Source: Rhynochetos jubatus
Lineage: Eukaryota; Chordata; Aves; Eurypygiformes; Rhynochetidae
NCBI GenBank assembly: GCA_027574665.1
Contig: CM050654.1
Location: forward strand, 28,043,722 to 28,107,721
Direction of reading: 5' to 3'
DNA: 64,000 bases
The first letter of the stretch is position 1, and every line of letters starts with the position of its first letter. Below, in pieces: positions 48,720 through 60,027 of this stretch. The notes beneath the pieces are model-generated. The model was given only the letters and a program-made list of their open reading frames with translations. It made no database searches and had not been told where the DNA came from. Both the position numbers and the translations under genes were made by a program.

Positions 48720-49120
48720 ACCAGAACCAGGATCGCCCTGCAAAGTCAGTGTTTGATTAATTTCAGCCAGCTTTAATTAAAAAGTATTCGCTCCTTAGTT
48801 AATTATGTGTTTTATGAGAAGTGCATGTGGTTACCTGAAATCAAGCAGGAGATGGTGTTTCTGTCACCTCGTGAATACAGGGTACATCAGTTCTGGGAAG
48901 CAAGACAGCATTAATAAATAACCGGATACAGAAACACATCCCCCAGACACTAATGGGATCCACCTTTAAATTAATATATTAATTTACTCCAGTGCATCAT
49001 GATGTACCATCTTTCATATTACGTTATCTCTCTCTGTTTATTGCATTTTAGTTTGATTGTAATGCTCTTTGCAGAGAGGAGTGTTATTCTGCAGTAAGAT
49101 ATGGCTCATGCTTGAGATGT
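48720..49120. promoter_or_regulatory. Candidate conserved non-coding element with palindromic AT core
   Basis: Homeodomain-type cores are dense: TTTGATTAATTT at about 48752-48763, TTTAATTAAA at 48772-48781, TTAATTAT at 48799-48806, a perfect 18-bp palindrome AAATTAATATATTAATTT at 48968-48985 and a FOX/TTGCATTTTAGTTTG stretch after 49036. No open frame. It starts about 120 bp after the CR1 end. Motif-based inference. Confidence 0.32.
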
Positions 49121-49192
49121 CTGAAACAGACATCCTTTTAGATGCATTATTTTCAGAGCATTAAAGCATTCAGCTTGTGACTTCTCAAAGTC

Positions 49193-49210
49193 TTTTTTTT
49201 TTTTTTTTTT
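49193..49210 (+). repeat. Poly(T) tract, 18 T
   Basis: Longest homopolymer T run in the window; no adjoining retroelement recognised. Confidence 0.85.
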
Positions 49211-49340
49211 AACCCAAGGAGTGCTCCTTCTTCCTTTCCTTTGGTGTTCAGGACATTTTACAATGGCTCATATTGTCACTCAGATACAGGCACTCTGAAT
49301 CAACTGTAATTGCTGAAAATTTAGACTGTGTTTAGAAAAG

Positions 49341-49472
49341 GATAATAATATTTTAGATAGTTTATTATTAGTAAATAATGATTAACTAATAAATAGCAAT
49401 TAATAACTATTATTAAGAAATATCGTTATTTTCTTGATTAGATTTAATTAAATGTCTAATATAATAATTGGC
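49341..49472. repeat. AT-rich stretch packed with TAAT/ATTA words
   Basis: About 130 bp of nearly pure A/T with many TAAT/ATTA cores on both strands, e.g. GATTAACTAATAAATAG and GATTTAATTAAATG. Could be low-complexity DNA, a matrix-attachment-type sequence or part of the neighbouring regulatory candidate. Confidence 0.6.
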
Positions 49473-50174
49473 TGGTTTTCATCTGAAGCAAATGTGTATG
49501 TACCAGCTGATGCTATTAGGAACTTGATTATGAGGGTGAATGATCAAACCGGTATTTTTCGGTCCTGTAAGTTTTCAGTCTGACTGACAAACAGGATGCA
49601 ACAGGTGAATGCCACAAATTAAACAAGACAGGATAAGAGGTTAACAGCAAGTAAAATGTGATCACCAGGAGAGCAGGAATCACATGGCTCACTGCCTGTT
49701 TATCCTCCCCAGATGCTCTAATAATGCCTTTCTGCAAACTGTAGAAAACTACAAATCTCCACTTTTATGTCTTTGAATCTTAGCTGTGAATTGAATAATT
49801 TAAATTACTGAACAGTGAAATGGTGCAAAACAGTTTGAACATGGAGGGAAATGCAAGTCTTTCATAAAAGAGAGACTTTGCGAAGGAAGGGCGTAGGGCA
49901 GTCAAGATGTTCAAGTGAGAGACAGAATAACCTCATGTGCGTAAGTTTCACTGAATAAACAACAGAATGATTTGACATCCTTCCCAACAAGCTTTACAAA
50001 TATTGCTGCAAAGTCTGAACGTATTTCATACTAGCAAGCTAACAGGGTGTCAGGAATGGTAGCATCCACGTGGAGGCTCCACTCTGCCATGCTCCCCTGT
50101 TGAGTGCAGGGACAATAAATTTCACAGCATCTCTAATCTTTGTCTCCAATGTAAATAACTTCTCATGTTTGTGG
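49473..50174. other. Non-coding, nothing recognised
   Basis: Unique-looking sequence; GCTGATGCTATTAGG and TTGATTATGAGGG motifs near 49507-49536 may belong with the preceding AT-rich block. Confidence 0.4.
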
Positions 50175-50200
50175 TTTTTTTGTTTGTTTGTTTGTTTGTT
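50175..50200 (+). repeat. (TTTG)n microsatellite
   Basis: About six TTTG units following a T run, then T7. Confidence 0.8.
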
Positions 50201-51799
50201 TTTTTAATAATGAAATAAAGTCCTTGCCTTCTCACAGGTTTAATCTCAGTGCTGATGCCCGTTGATGGATCAAACACTCAGTCCCCAATTTTTAAATCAT
50301 TTAACTGGTTCAATAGCTGTCTTATCCTTTGCTTTTATAGTTAAATCAATTCTTAGAAAAGAAAATAAGCTTGTCAGTGAATCATACCCACAGTGGTCCA
50401 CCCTTCCTTAGAGCCAGTTTCAGATGATATAAAATAAATCAACTCTGAACTTGCTTGTAAATGGAAGGGAATAAAGAAAGAAAAGGCAGGAATCATGAAC
50501 CAGAAGCAGGGAGGAGCTGATATGTTGCCATCACGGTAACACAGAACAGATCCCCAGAGACAGTCATATCTGTTTTTTACACTAAGTGGTTGCCATCACC
50601 ATGCCTGTTCATCATGCCTGTATCTTTGTAAGTAAAGTGCACATGTATGAAGTAATGTGGAACAACTCTCATATATAAAATTAAAATGTTTAGAGATTCC
50701 TTAGGCTCAGGCTGGAAATCCTTCCCCAGGAGAAATCTCCATGGGGTTTGATTCCACAGATGGACCCCAGAACTGGGCAATACATCTGTGTCCTGGGCAA
50801 CACTGTGATGGACATCAAGTAGCACTGGGGTCTGCTTCATAAGAAAGTGGGGCAGCTTTTACCTCTCTGCCTTTCCTGTACTGCTCAATAATTGTGGCTT
50901 TTGGCCTTTTCTTAGAAGTCTAGTCTGTCATAAAATACAAGGGTGTGGTTTATCAAGGGATGCCTGAAAGACACTTCTGGATGAAATTTCTATTGCATTG
51001 GTTCTTGGGGTTGGAGGGAGTTGGACTTGAGGACCTAAATTTTAGGGACAAACTGAGCTAGAATCAGAATACAGAGAAATAGTCCCATGTCCTCTAAAAT
51101 AAGATGTTAGTCACTTCATGTAAGAATGAAATCAAGAAAACAGAATAAGATTTAATAGTGCTTCTTTCAGTTGTTATTTTTGCTGCCAGCTACTTAATCT
51201 CTTTGTGCCTCAGTTTTTCAGTTGCTGAAGAAAAGATTTCCTTTCAGAACTTTAACTTTTCCTGAAAATATTTCGATTTTCCTTTCCTTTTGGGGGACAG
51301 AGATTGAAGTAATTTTGAGAATTTTATTTCTTTCCTTCCCAGCTGAATGCACAGTAAATGTTTATCTCTATGGTTTTCTGTCTTAGTCCTTCCAAATTTT
51401 TGCAGATTAGCAAAAAGGAACTTTGTGATTTTGTCTTGTTGACAAAGTTTTAAAAAGTTACACAGTGGAGAAATAAAAAAATACATAGAACAGACAACAG
51501 AAAACACATGAAGATAATCTCGACACTCACCCTGATAAGTGAGACACTCTAAAAACTTCTAGGACTAAGGAGAAAAGTTGGATTCTACAATAGGAAAATA
51601 TTTTTTCATTCTTTCTTTTGTACATGTTAGTATGTGTATACAAATTTGATGTCAGAATTTGGACCATAATATTTTTCCTACCAGAACACCTTTTTCCGAA
51701 GTGAGTCCTGCAGTGTCTTCCAATGGCATCCTCCAGTCCTGTGTTATATACATGCTTGGAAACAGATCACTAAAATATAAACATTCACAGAAAAATCCC
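50201..51799. other. Non-coding, nothing recognised
   Basis: AT-rich, unique-looking sequence; frames up to 87 codons are unassigned. Confidence 0.45.
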
Positions 51800-52260
51800 C
51801 AAGAGTTTTATATAAATATAAATATATATATATAAAGCATTTGAGCAGCATTATTTGCTTTTAAATGAAGACGACTTTCAACTTGCTGCTTCCAATTAGA
51901 ATAATAATAAACATTTTCCCTAATCATAACAACAGGCAATAGTGTTAAATTGGAAATGCAAAAGCTTTTTCTGTTGGTACAGTATCATTAAATATATAAT
52001 CAGCCATTTATTGCTTGTGTTATTTTTGAGGCACTTAAATGAAAAGTTGATTTGTCTCTTATTAGACCTCAATAAATGTTCCTTTAATAGTCATAGGGTG
52101 TTTTAATGCTTTACAGAATCATTGTCATTAAATTGAATGCAAGACATTGGACTTAAATAAAAGAGAAATGGAAAAACTCAATAAATCAGGATAATAAAAG
52201 CTTTTCTTTGTACTGTTTGAATTGTGCTGTAATGGATCTGTCTCTTAAACTGCCTTACAA
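51800..52260. promoter_or_regulatory. Strongest candidate conserved non-coding element
   Basis: About 450 bp with an AT-rich but non-repetitive texture. It contains CCAATTAG at 51892-51898, an NKX2-type CACTTAA at 52032-52038 and a related GGACTTAAAT near 52149. There are several ATCATTAAAT / GTCATTAAATTG motifs at about 51985 and 52125, CAATAAATGTTCC at about 52069, and TTGAATTGTG at about 52218. A short (TA)n run sits at its left edge (51813-51835). No frame runs through it. The texture resembles deeply conserved vertebrate enhancers; that is pattern judgement and needs alignment. Confidence 0.35.
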
Positions 52261-54989
52261 AGGCCAAAGTAGCTTAATTGCTTTAGGGCTTGATTATGCC
52301 TGCATGAGTCAGCTGTGAGACTGTGGCAGTAAAAAGACACATTTCTCCAGAGAAACCTGAGTATGGGTTTTGCTGTTGTGACTTTCCTTTGAAACAATGG
52401 CCAGGTAAGAAAAACATACTGCAATGACTTCCTCATTATGGAAGTCTTTCTTCTATAAAAGGGCCAAATGGAGAATGGAGAAGGCACAACACTTGGGCAC
52501 AATTCTTTGCCCTTCTCCATTGATTTTCTCCACCTCCTATGGTTTACTCTGACATCCTCTGAGAACACATTGAAAGTGACTCTCAAACGCTTAATGAGAC
52601 ATATTTCATGAGGTATATGAAGTTTATATATGATCTGAGGTATATCTGGAAATGTAGTGAACTTGAAAAAGTCTTAGAAACCACCACTTACAAGCAGTGG
52701 GAGATAAACTTGCAAAGAGGATGTAACTTGTGGTTTTGGGTACTGCTAAGGCTGTCTGAGCAGGGAACAAAGATTAGTGAGACAATTTCTCCTCTGTAAG
52801 AATATTAGGAAAGGTTTAAAAAGGAGACTGGAAAAAAAAATGCACACGACAGGATTAAAAAAGCACATTAAAAATGAATCAGGATCTGTAAAAATGTTTC
52901 ATGTGACAGGACCTAAAAAAATCAACTTTCCTGGTCCATAGCACAAGGTGGCTTGCTTATCTTGGGCAGTGTAACTTTTAACATAAAAAAAGGCAGATGC
53001 AATTTCAATATAATTTCTGTGAGCCAGTAAAGAGAACAGCTACTGTTCTAAAAAATGTGTATGTGTGAGAAAAGATATCTTCTCCACATATCTATCCCTC
53101 CATGGTCACAGAACATCTTCTAATGCCCCAAAGCACCAGACAATATTGCAGGAGTCACATTCAACCCCAAAACTAAGATTCTGATCCCAAAACAAACCAA
53201 CTGATAGAACTTTGCTCTGGAAGAATAACTGAAAGATTTTGGTTTTGTGCCAGAATGGAAAGGAAAGAAATATCGTCTTGTGAGACAAGGACCCAAGGAC
53301 CTTCACCAGTCTGCTAGCTCTGCCAGTGCACTTAGTGTAGTCTTAGATTGATTGCCTTTACTTGGATATCCCAGAGAAATATCAGAACTGTATGTGAGTG
53401 TGGGAATGGTGAATATTGGTTGTGGTACACTGGGCACTCCCAGACTTCTGTCCACAAGGATTGCGGTTCTCAAGGATACCTGGCATGGCCCCATTTCATC
53501 TGTCCCACTGTGCCTACGTTTCTTAGGCAGGCAGATGGAGACCCTCGCTGTGCACAGTCTGCAGTGTCACCTCTTTTTGATTAGGGCTGTATTTGCTGTG
53601 GGCCATGGCAGCTTCAGGCTGATGTGGCACCGGTTGGTCCACTTAGTCAACATTATTCTGAAAAATACATTAATATTATATTATATACATATAGATATTT
53701 AGGTATGTCTTAAAGATCTCAGAAGTGTTCTCTTTGAATGAACTCCTTCAGTGTAAATTTATTACTGAATTTATCTATGTATTTGATAAAAAAGTAAGTC
53801 CTTTTAAATCATGCTTTTTGCCAGCTGAGTTACCCAGGTGAAAAGTAGAATTTTGTGGTGCAAATGCAAACCATTGATGTTCAGTCTTGTCTGGGTTTGA
53901 CAGCTAGTGACTCAGATAAACAAGGGTATACAGGCCTGATCCATTCCGAAGAAAGCTTATTTACATAACAAGCTTGAGCCAGGGAGGTGGGAGATAGTGA
54001 GAGAATCTGTGATTGTCTGAATGCAAGAGTTAAAACCTGATTAGAATTGCTACACCACTCCAGGTACTTTGCTAGCTGCCTAAGTTGGTATCATGCATCA
54101 AAAGGGCTGCACGTATCCTGCTGCTCTGAAATCTCAGTGGTTTCTTTTATTAGTTTTGTTAGAAACCTCTAAACTTTAAAGTCCTCTTCTTCTTGGTAGC
54201 CACTTAGCATTCAAATGATCTAGAGATGAGGACACGTGAAACTCTTGTCTTCCTACTTTCCCCTGTATTATCTGGTATTTAATTGGTTAGCGGGTATTGT
54301 TGCTTTTGGAGGTAAAAGAAGGGGAAAAAAAATATAAAAAGGGTATAGTAGTCATGGCAACAGAAAATATTTCATTTAGTTACAGTGTATGTATGTAGGG
54401 AGGGGCAACTGGAGCCTTCCTAGGATGACTGCCAAGTCACTTACCCTGTAAATAGGGAAATAAATACAGAGGCATAAAATTCCCTGAGCAGTGACATAGT
54501 TCTTTGCTGGCTGGTTTAGCTTCAGATCAGAACTGTCTGTCATGTCTAGTGATTGTTTACTTTCTTCTGACCCACTATGTAAATATTGCTCTTACAGGTT
54601 TGCTTCCCTCTATTTCATGATTGACCAAGCTTCCTAATATTGAGAGCTCCATCCCAAAGAAATAGGACAGATTTGCATATTACTACCTGAAGTAAAATAT
54701 TATAGACAGATAACTGCTGATGTCATGCTCTAGAGGTTTCCCAGGCCAGGACTCCGACATGGAGACTCATGATTGCATGAAAAATTACCTCAGGTTCAAA
54801 TAAACCCAGCACATACTGGTCTACAAAGAGGTCCTTTGCCTGTGCAGAACAGACTTGTTTAATAAAGCCTGGTGGTGTTACACATTTTGGAGCTCATGTC
54901 ACTGTGGTGCACATCTGTCAGTATATATATGGCCACACAGTTTTAAAAAGATATAAAAGTATAAAAGCTGAAGACACTGTGGTCATGAA
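52261..54989. other. Non-coding, nothing recognised
   Basis: Unique-looking sequence. A minus-strand frame of 113 codons (52245-52586) and plus-strand frames at 53348-53702 show no motif. A pure-AT stretch lies at 53660-53700. Confidence 0.45.
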
Positions 54990-55745
54990 TTTTGCAGAAT
55001 CAAGAGTCAGAAGGGACTCTTGATAGTCACACTATTCATCCTTCTGCTCCCCACTGCAGGAATTTTCTGTTTAAACTTTATTCCCCACTGGCAGTCTCAC
55101 CTCTTCTTGAAAACGACCTCCAGTACTGCGTACCTCAGTCCCCAGGCAAACAACACCAACTCTTCATTGTCCACGGTATTTCCTCTTATGCGTAGCATGA
55201 TCCACTTGCTGCAATTTAATCTAGTTACTTCTTGTCCTATTCTCCATGGCCACAGAGAGAATTGTTTCTTTGGAGAGGTTTTTCGTGTGTGTAAAACCAT
55301 CTTTTCTGTCATCTATGCTTCAGACTGAGGAGCACTAGTTTATTTAGTCTGTCCCCATGATAACTGACCATCATCAGTCTGCTGTGTGCTCCTTCACATG
55401 GGTCAACAACCTTCATGCTGTGCAGTGCTCACAAGTAGAAGCAGTTCTCTAGTGAAGACCTTGTCAGTACTGAGCAGGACTGATGTAATTTGCCAAAGAT
55501 GATCCTAATTACATCCTACATATTGCCATTTTGCTTTTTGTTGACTTCCCAAAATGATTCATGCATGCTGGCACTGACTGGTCACCCGCTTTATACAGAG
55601 TTTGATCTATGATGTCCTGTGAACTTATTCATCCCCTGTACTTTATAGACAGGTCCCTAGTAACTACAGTGCAGAGCTTTACTGGACCAGAACCTTCATT
55701 TCATATTTATACAAGTATCCTGGATTTTTTCATTCTTTAGTCCCG
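54990..55745 (-). mobile_element. Old CR1-type LINE 3' UTR, antisense
   Basis: Read on the plus strand: GTCAGAAGGGACTCTTGATA, TGCAGGAATTTTCTGTTTAA, CTTCTTGAAAACGACCTCCA, CAATTTAATCTAGTTACTTC, CTTGTCCTATTCTCC, then TCAGACTGAGGAGCACTAG and CTGTCCCCATGATAACTGAC. This follows the reverse complement of an ancient sauropsid CR1 3' UTR in the right order, with heavy substitution. The left edge (near 54990) is the element's 3' end; the right part after about 55500 is only weakly alignable by eye, so the boundary is approximate. Frames of 67-102 codons inside it are not genes. Confidence 0.7.
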
Positions 55746-56714
55746 TTTGAAATAGACTGCAAGGAGAGTTGAGGAACAGGACTCATATCAGATGGTCATA
55801 GTGATAGGGAGATAAGTTTTGATCTCAGTTATGCAAGTGTAAAACCAATTAATCTTTCTATATTTATCATGGTGCAAGGATAGAATCAAATTAATATAGT
55901 GAAAATTAAAACAACCACATTGTAAACTAGTATTTGTGAACTAAGCTACCCTACTAGTTTCAGGGGGATTACAGAGGTGTCCTAGGAGATAGAGTGTGAC
56001 TATTTGTTCCTGAGACATCAAAGCAATTTTTCCCCAGCCATCTGCACCCAATTATTTATTTGTATTACACTTCTTTTTTCCTTTCCATTTTATTGTATAT
56101 ATGTGCATTTTTTTTTTCTTTCTTTGCGTAGCAGCGATCAATCTCTTCTTAAACTAAAAAGCAACAAAGAAAAAACACAAAAAAGAAATTAAACAAAAGA
56201 CATGACAGTTTGGAAGATCCTTCTCATGTTAAATGTTGAAGACTCATCAACATTCAAAACTAAAAATCTGCAGAATAGCTTATCCTCTCTGCTTGTCAAT
56301 GGCAAATGCGATATGCAAGTTAAAACAGAATTCCTGTGCTTTATGAATTTTCAGTTTTAAGTACAGAAAAGACATGATAAAAGGAGTAATGAACTAAGGA
56401 AGAGCTGGAAAGAATTTAGATTAAAAGATAAATAGCTCTTCTGCTAAATTATGTCTGACTCCCAGGGAAGAAAAGTTTGTTGCTTCATAAATGATGACAC
56501 GGCACTGAACAAAACTTTCATGAAGGCATTTTACCTAAATAATTACTTGTTACCAAATAGTGTAGGAGTTGGGTGATTGGAGGACTTAATGAGACGTTTT
56601 GTGTGACTTCTTAACTGTATGTCAGTCAGGTTGTACAAATCATTTCAGTAATGCACATTGTAGGCTAATAACAGACAGTGCTATTCCCAATTAAGGTCAC
56701 AGTTCCTGCTAAAT
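55746..56714. other. Non-coding, nothing recognised
   Basis: AT-rich interval between two TE relics; no coding frame above 62 codons. Confidence 0.4.
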
Positions 56715-57412
56715 TGGCAGATAATATCACGCTGCCTGAGGCAGGAGTAATCCAGACTGTCTTTCCCAGCATATCTTTTATGTGCACTACAGGGACACTA
56801 TCCCCTTCTACAGTACGTGAATGTTTTGACTGGACAGGGCCACACCAACGGTTGGCAGATCCACTAGAAAAGCAGGAGGCCTTTCCTGAATGTTTATGCC
56901 ACGTGTTTAAACGTCCCACCCTCTGTTGCTCTCAGTGTGGTCTTTAACAGACCATTGTATTGCTCAATCTTCCCGGAGGCCGGTGCATGATAGAGGATGG
57001 GATACACCAGCTCAGTGCCATGGTCTTTGGTGCAGATGTCAATGTAGTTGTTTCAGAAATGAGACCCGTTGTCTGATGCAGCTCTTTCTGGGATGCCATG
57101 TTGTCATAAAACTTGTTTTTCAAGAGCAAAGATAGTGTTCTGGGTGGTGGCGTTGGGGCACAAGATATTTTCTAGCCAGCCTGTTGTTGCTTCTGCCATT
57201 GTAAGCGCATGGTACTTGCCTTGGTGGGTTTGTGGGAGTGTGATATAGTCAGTCTGCTAGGCTTCCCTGTATTTATATTTCATCCATTGTCTTTAATACC
57301 AGAAATGTTTAAACTGCTTGGCTTGTTTGATTGCAGCACATTTCACATTCGTGAATAACGTCTGCAATAGTGTCCGTGGTTAAGTCCAACCCTTGGTCAC
57401 AACCCTATGTAT
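56715..57412 (-). pseudogene. ERVL-type endogenous retrovirus pol relic (integrase), antisense
   Basis: The minus strand retains the integrase part of an ERVL-like pol gene. In order: a CxxC zinc-binding pair (codons within about 57333-57353), the first catalytic Asp followed by Tyr-Ile (57248-57250), the second Asp in an Asp-Asn-Gly context (57071-57073), and the catalytic Glu in Lys-Ile-Glu-Gln (56963-56965). The Asp-to-Glu distance is 36 codons, the DD35E spacing of retroviral integrases, and the first-to-second Asp distance is 59 codons in the same phase. The frame is dead: in-frame stops at 57257-57259, 57104-57106 and 57053-57055, plus a frameshift between the Glu and the C-terminal segment (56725-56919), where the ERVL-like pattern around SANRW..GP.QSKH and VEGD.VPVVH is still readable. 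No LTRs, gag or RT/RNase H part was recognised nearby. It cannot encode a working enzyme. Confidence 0.85.
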
Positions 57413-57695
57413 ATATGAAGTTCAACAAGACCAAGTGCATGGTCCTGCACATGGGTTGGGACAACATATGGAGGACATGGACATGTTGGAGCAAGTCCAG
57501 AAGAGGCCATGAAGATGATCAGAGGGCTGGAACACCTCTCCTATAAAGACAGGCTGAGAGAATTGGGTTTGTTCAGTCTGGAGAAGAGAAGAAGTACCTT
57601 CCTGGGAGAAGGTACAGCAGCCTTCCAATACCTGAAGAACCATACAAGAAAGCCAGAGTGAAATATTTTACAAAAAGGCAGGTAGTGATAGTCCA
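57413..57695 (+). mobile_element. CR1 LINE fragment, sense, internally deleted
   Basis: AAGTGCATGGTCCTGCACATG, then AGTCCAGAAGAGGCCATGAA, GATGATCAGAGGGCTGGAAC, AAGACAGGCTGAGAGAATTG, TTCAGTCTGGAGAAGAGAAG and CCTTCCAATACCTGAAG are CR1 landmarks in order. A segment is missing around 57466-57475, where two normally distant CR1 parts meet. The 3' part stops after GTAGTGATAG (about 57695) without the UTR end or octamers. It abuts the antisense ERVL relic with no visible gap, so it either inserted into the provirus or truncated it. Confidence 0.85.
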
Positions 57696-58544
57696 ATTTT
57701 TTATGTCCTTTTTGAGGTTCACTGATTGCATTTGCTGTCAATTTAGGTGTTAAAAATAGAGCTTCATGTGAAGTCTCTTCAAATCTTTCCATAGTGATTA
57801 TGTTACACACTTGGGCACTCTACATACGGTAAGTCAATTGGAGCTGAACTGAGCTATATCCCAGGCAGAAGTCATTCAGAGTTTTATTGGAAGAAAAATT
57901 GAATAAGAAAGATGAAGAACCTGCCCCAGGTTAATAACAGCAGGACTAACTAGTCTTCAGTGTACTTGGATGTAAATTCTTTCAATGGAAACATTTCTGA
58001 AAGAACTACACTCCTTAGTTATCTGTAAGATTTCTTCCTTGAATGATTTTAAACTAAAATAAGAGTATTGTAATCATTTAAGCAATAGGTATTTAGAATT
58101 TGCTAGTTTTTAAAGGAACTCTCTCCCTTCTACCCATCTGCATTCTACAGGTTTTCTCAGTGTTCCACTTTTATTAGCTACAATGTTTTCAGGGCAAAAA
58201 ATATCCAGTAAATAGACAAGAATTGAGGCTGTCAGTGAAAGGCTGTTGGCTAACATAGGTGGGGATCAATTGCTATGGAGAAAGGTTCAAGAAATCTTGT
58301 AAGACGTATCTATGCTGTTATTGTTCCCAAGGGAAATTCTAAGACTTACTAGACCCATTGACTTTAGAAGTAAATTAGAGAGATTGGATTAAAGTAGTGA
58401 GGGTAGACAGAGAAAGAGGCTGCCTTTGTTTTACCATAGTGCTGCAGCTCTTCAGTTTCACTATATACTCTCCAAACACATAACTACTATCAGCTTCCAT
58501 CAAAGCATGGTGCTGGCTTTAAACTAATTTGAAAAGCTGCCCAC
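57696..58544. other. Non-coding, nothing recognised
   Basis: Between two LINE copies; no continuation of the ERVL relic could be recognised here. Confidence 0.4.
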
Positions 58545-59545
58545 CAAAGAATATAGAATCCATTTAGCCCAGTATCCTCTCTTCAATAGTGGCCATAAGG
58601 GGATACCTGAAGGTGAGTAAGCACAGGACAAACGTGTGATATATATATCTGATATTCTACTATCATTTTCAGATCTTGGGATTGCCTGAGCCACTTGCGG
58701 TTGGACAGTTCTGCTATTCTCAATGGATGTATCTCTTCAGTACATGTCCAGTCTCTTCTGGAAATTCTATGAACTTGAGGCTTCACTTTGGAAAGGAATT
58801 CCCTAGGTCTACAATGCTCCGTGTGAAAAGCAGTATTGTTTCCAGTTCTACTATACATTTTTAGAGGTGTGGGTACCAGACCTACACAAACTATTCAAGG
58901 AGTGGTCAAAATATGGATTTATAGAGGCAGAGTCACATTTTCTGTTTCGTTTATTATTCTTGTCCTAACAATGCCTAACATTTGATTTGCTTTTTTCAAA
59001 AACTACCAAGCACCGAGCTGATGTTTTCATGGCACTATTTGTCATAACTTCAAGGTATTGCTCCTGAATGGTAATGGTCAGCTCAAGGCTCATCATTTTT
59101 TATGTGGTGAGGATTGTTTTTCCCCACATGCACCATTTTATATTTCTTTTATATTTATTTACATTGACTTTCACGTATCATTTTATTATTCAGTCACTTA
59201 ATTTTCTGAAGTCTCTCTGTAAATTTCACAATCTGTTTTCTTCCCTGTTACATTGAATAACTCATGTCATCAGCAAACTCTTGTTATTTCATGCTTGTCT
59301 CCTTTACTACAGAATTTATGAATGTGTTTAACAGCATACCTCTTAGAACGGATCTTTGTGGAACTCCGCTGCTGTCTTTGATCCCTTGTGAGACTTCCCC
59401 ATTTATTACTACAATTTATTTCTCATCTTTTAAACACTTTTTTTCCCCCTCTCTTTCCCTCTTATGTTTGTTAAGTTTCCTGAAAGAGTCCAACGTGGTC
59501 ATCCACATCTACATACTCTTTAGCTTTTACCAGGAATATTGACAG
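58545..59545 (-). mobile_element. Very old CR1/L3-type LINE 3' UTR, antisense, about 1 kb
   Basis: Read on the plus strand: CCCAGTATCCTCTCTTCAAT, AGTGGCCATAAG, GGAATTCCCTAGGTCTACAA, TGCTCCGTGTGAA, CCTAACATTTGATTTGC, TTATGAATGTGTTTAACAGC and GATCTTTGTGGAACTCC. This order matches the reverse complement of an ancient sauropsid CR1/L3-type element (CCCAGTATCCTGTC ... GTGGCCAATA ... GAGTTCCACAGGTTAACTATG ... TTTATGAATATGTTGAA ... ACAGACCCCTGGGGGAC) over nearly the whole length. Divergence is very high but gaps are few. Frames within it are not genes. It is the longest recognisable TE copy here. Confidence 0.75.
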
Positions 59546-60027
59546 AGGGAAAGATGCAACTTTACAGTGTGGTTGCTCCTATCAGTGTTCTAGTCACACC
59601 TTAAAATAAATCATCTCTGAAAATACACTTTTCTTCCTTCTCTGATTGTGGTGGGAGTCTTCATGATCAACCAGAGAGATGTTGAATGTTCAGGAAGCCA
59701 TGATGAACCCCATCTTAATCTTTAAAAGTCAAACCTGAAAGCTAAGGGATTTATCTCTCTGTCAAAACTCTGTTTAGGCAACACTGGTCTCACATGAGTC
59801 CTTATATCCAGTTTCTTGCCACTTTTTTACAAAAACAGAGGAGTTGTGTTGGCCACTGGTGTTCTCAAAGAAAATACATTTCTAAATAGAAAAACTATTT
59901 TGAAGGGAAAAGTTAAAAATTCACTGAAGTAGACATGTGTCTGCATGGGTGTAAATTTAGTATGTCATTTCAAAACCCTTTTGTGGTAGAAAGGCATATG
60001 TTCCATGACTTCAACTTTCTTAATATT
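59546..60027. other. Non-coding, nothing recognised
   Basis: Spacer between two CR1-derived copies. Confidence 0.4.

Noticed and set aside
54992-55328. Frames of 67-102 codons
   Set aside because: Inside the antisense old CR1 3' UTR.
57541-57810. Possible continuation of the ERVL pol relic beyond the CR1
   Set aside because: No RT or RNase H signature could be found in any phase after 57695.
58583-59542. Frames of 62-92 codons, Phe/Leu-rich and apparently membrane-like
   Set aside because: They fall in the antisense old CR1-type 3' UTR; hydrophobicity comes from T-rich sequence.
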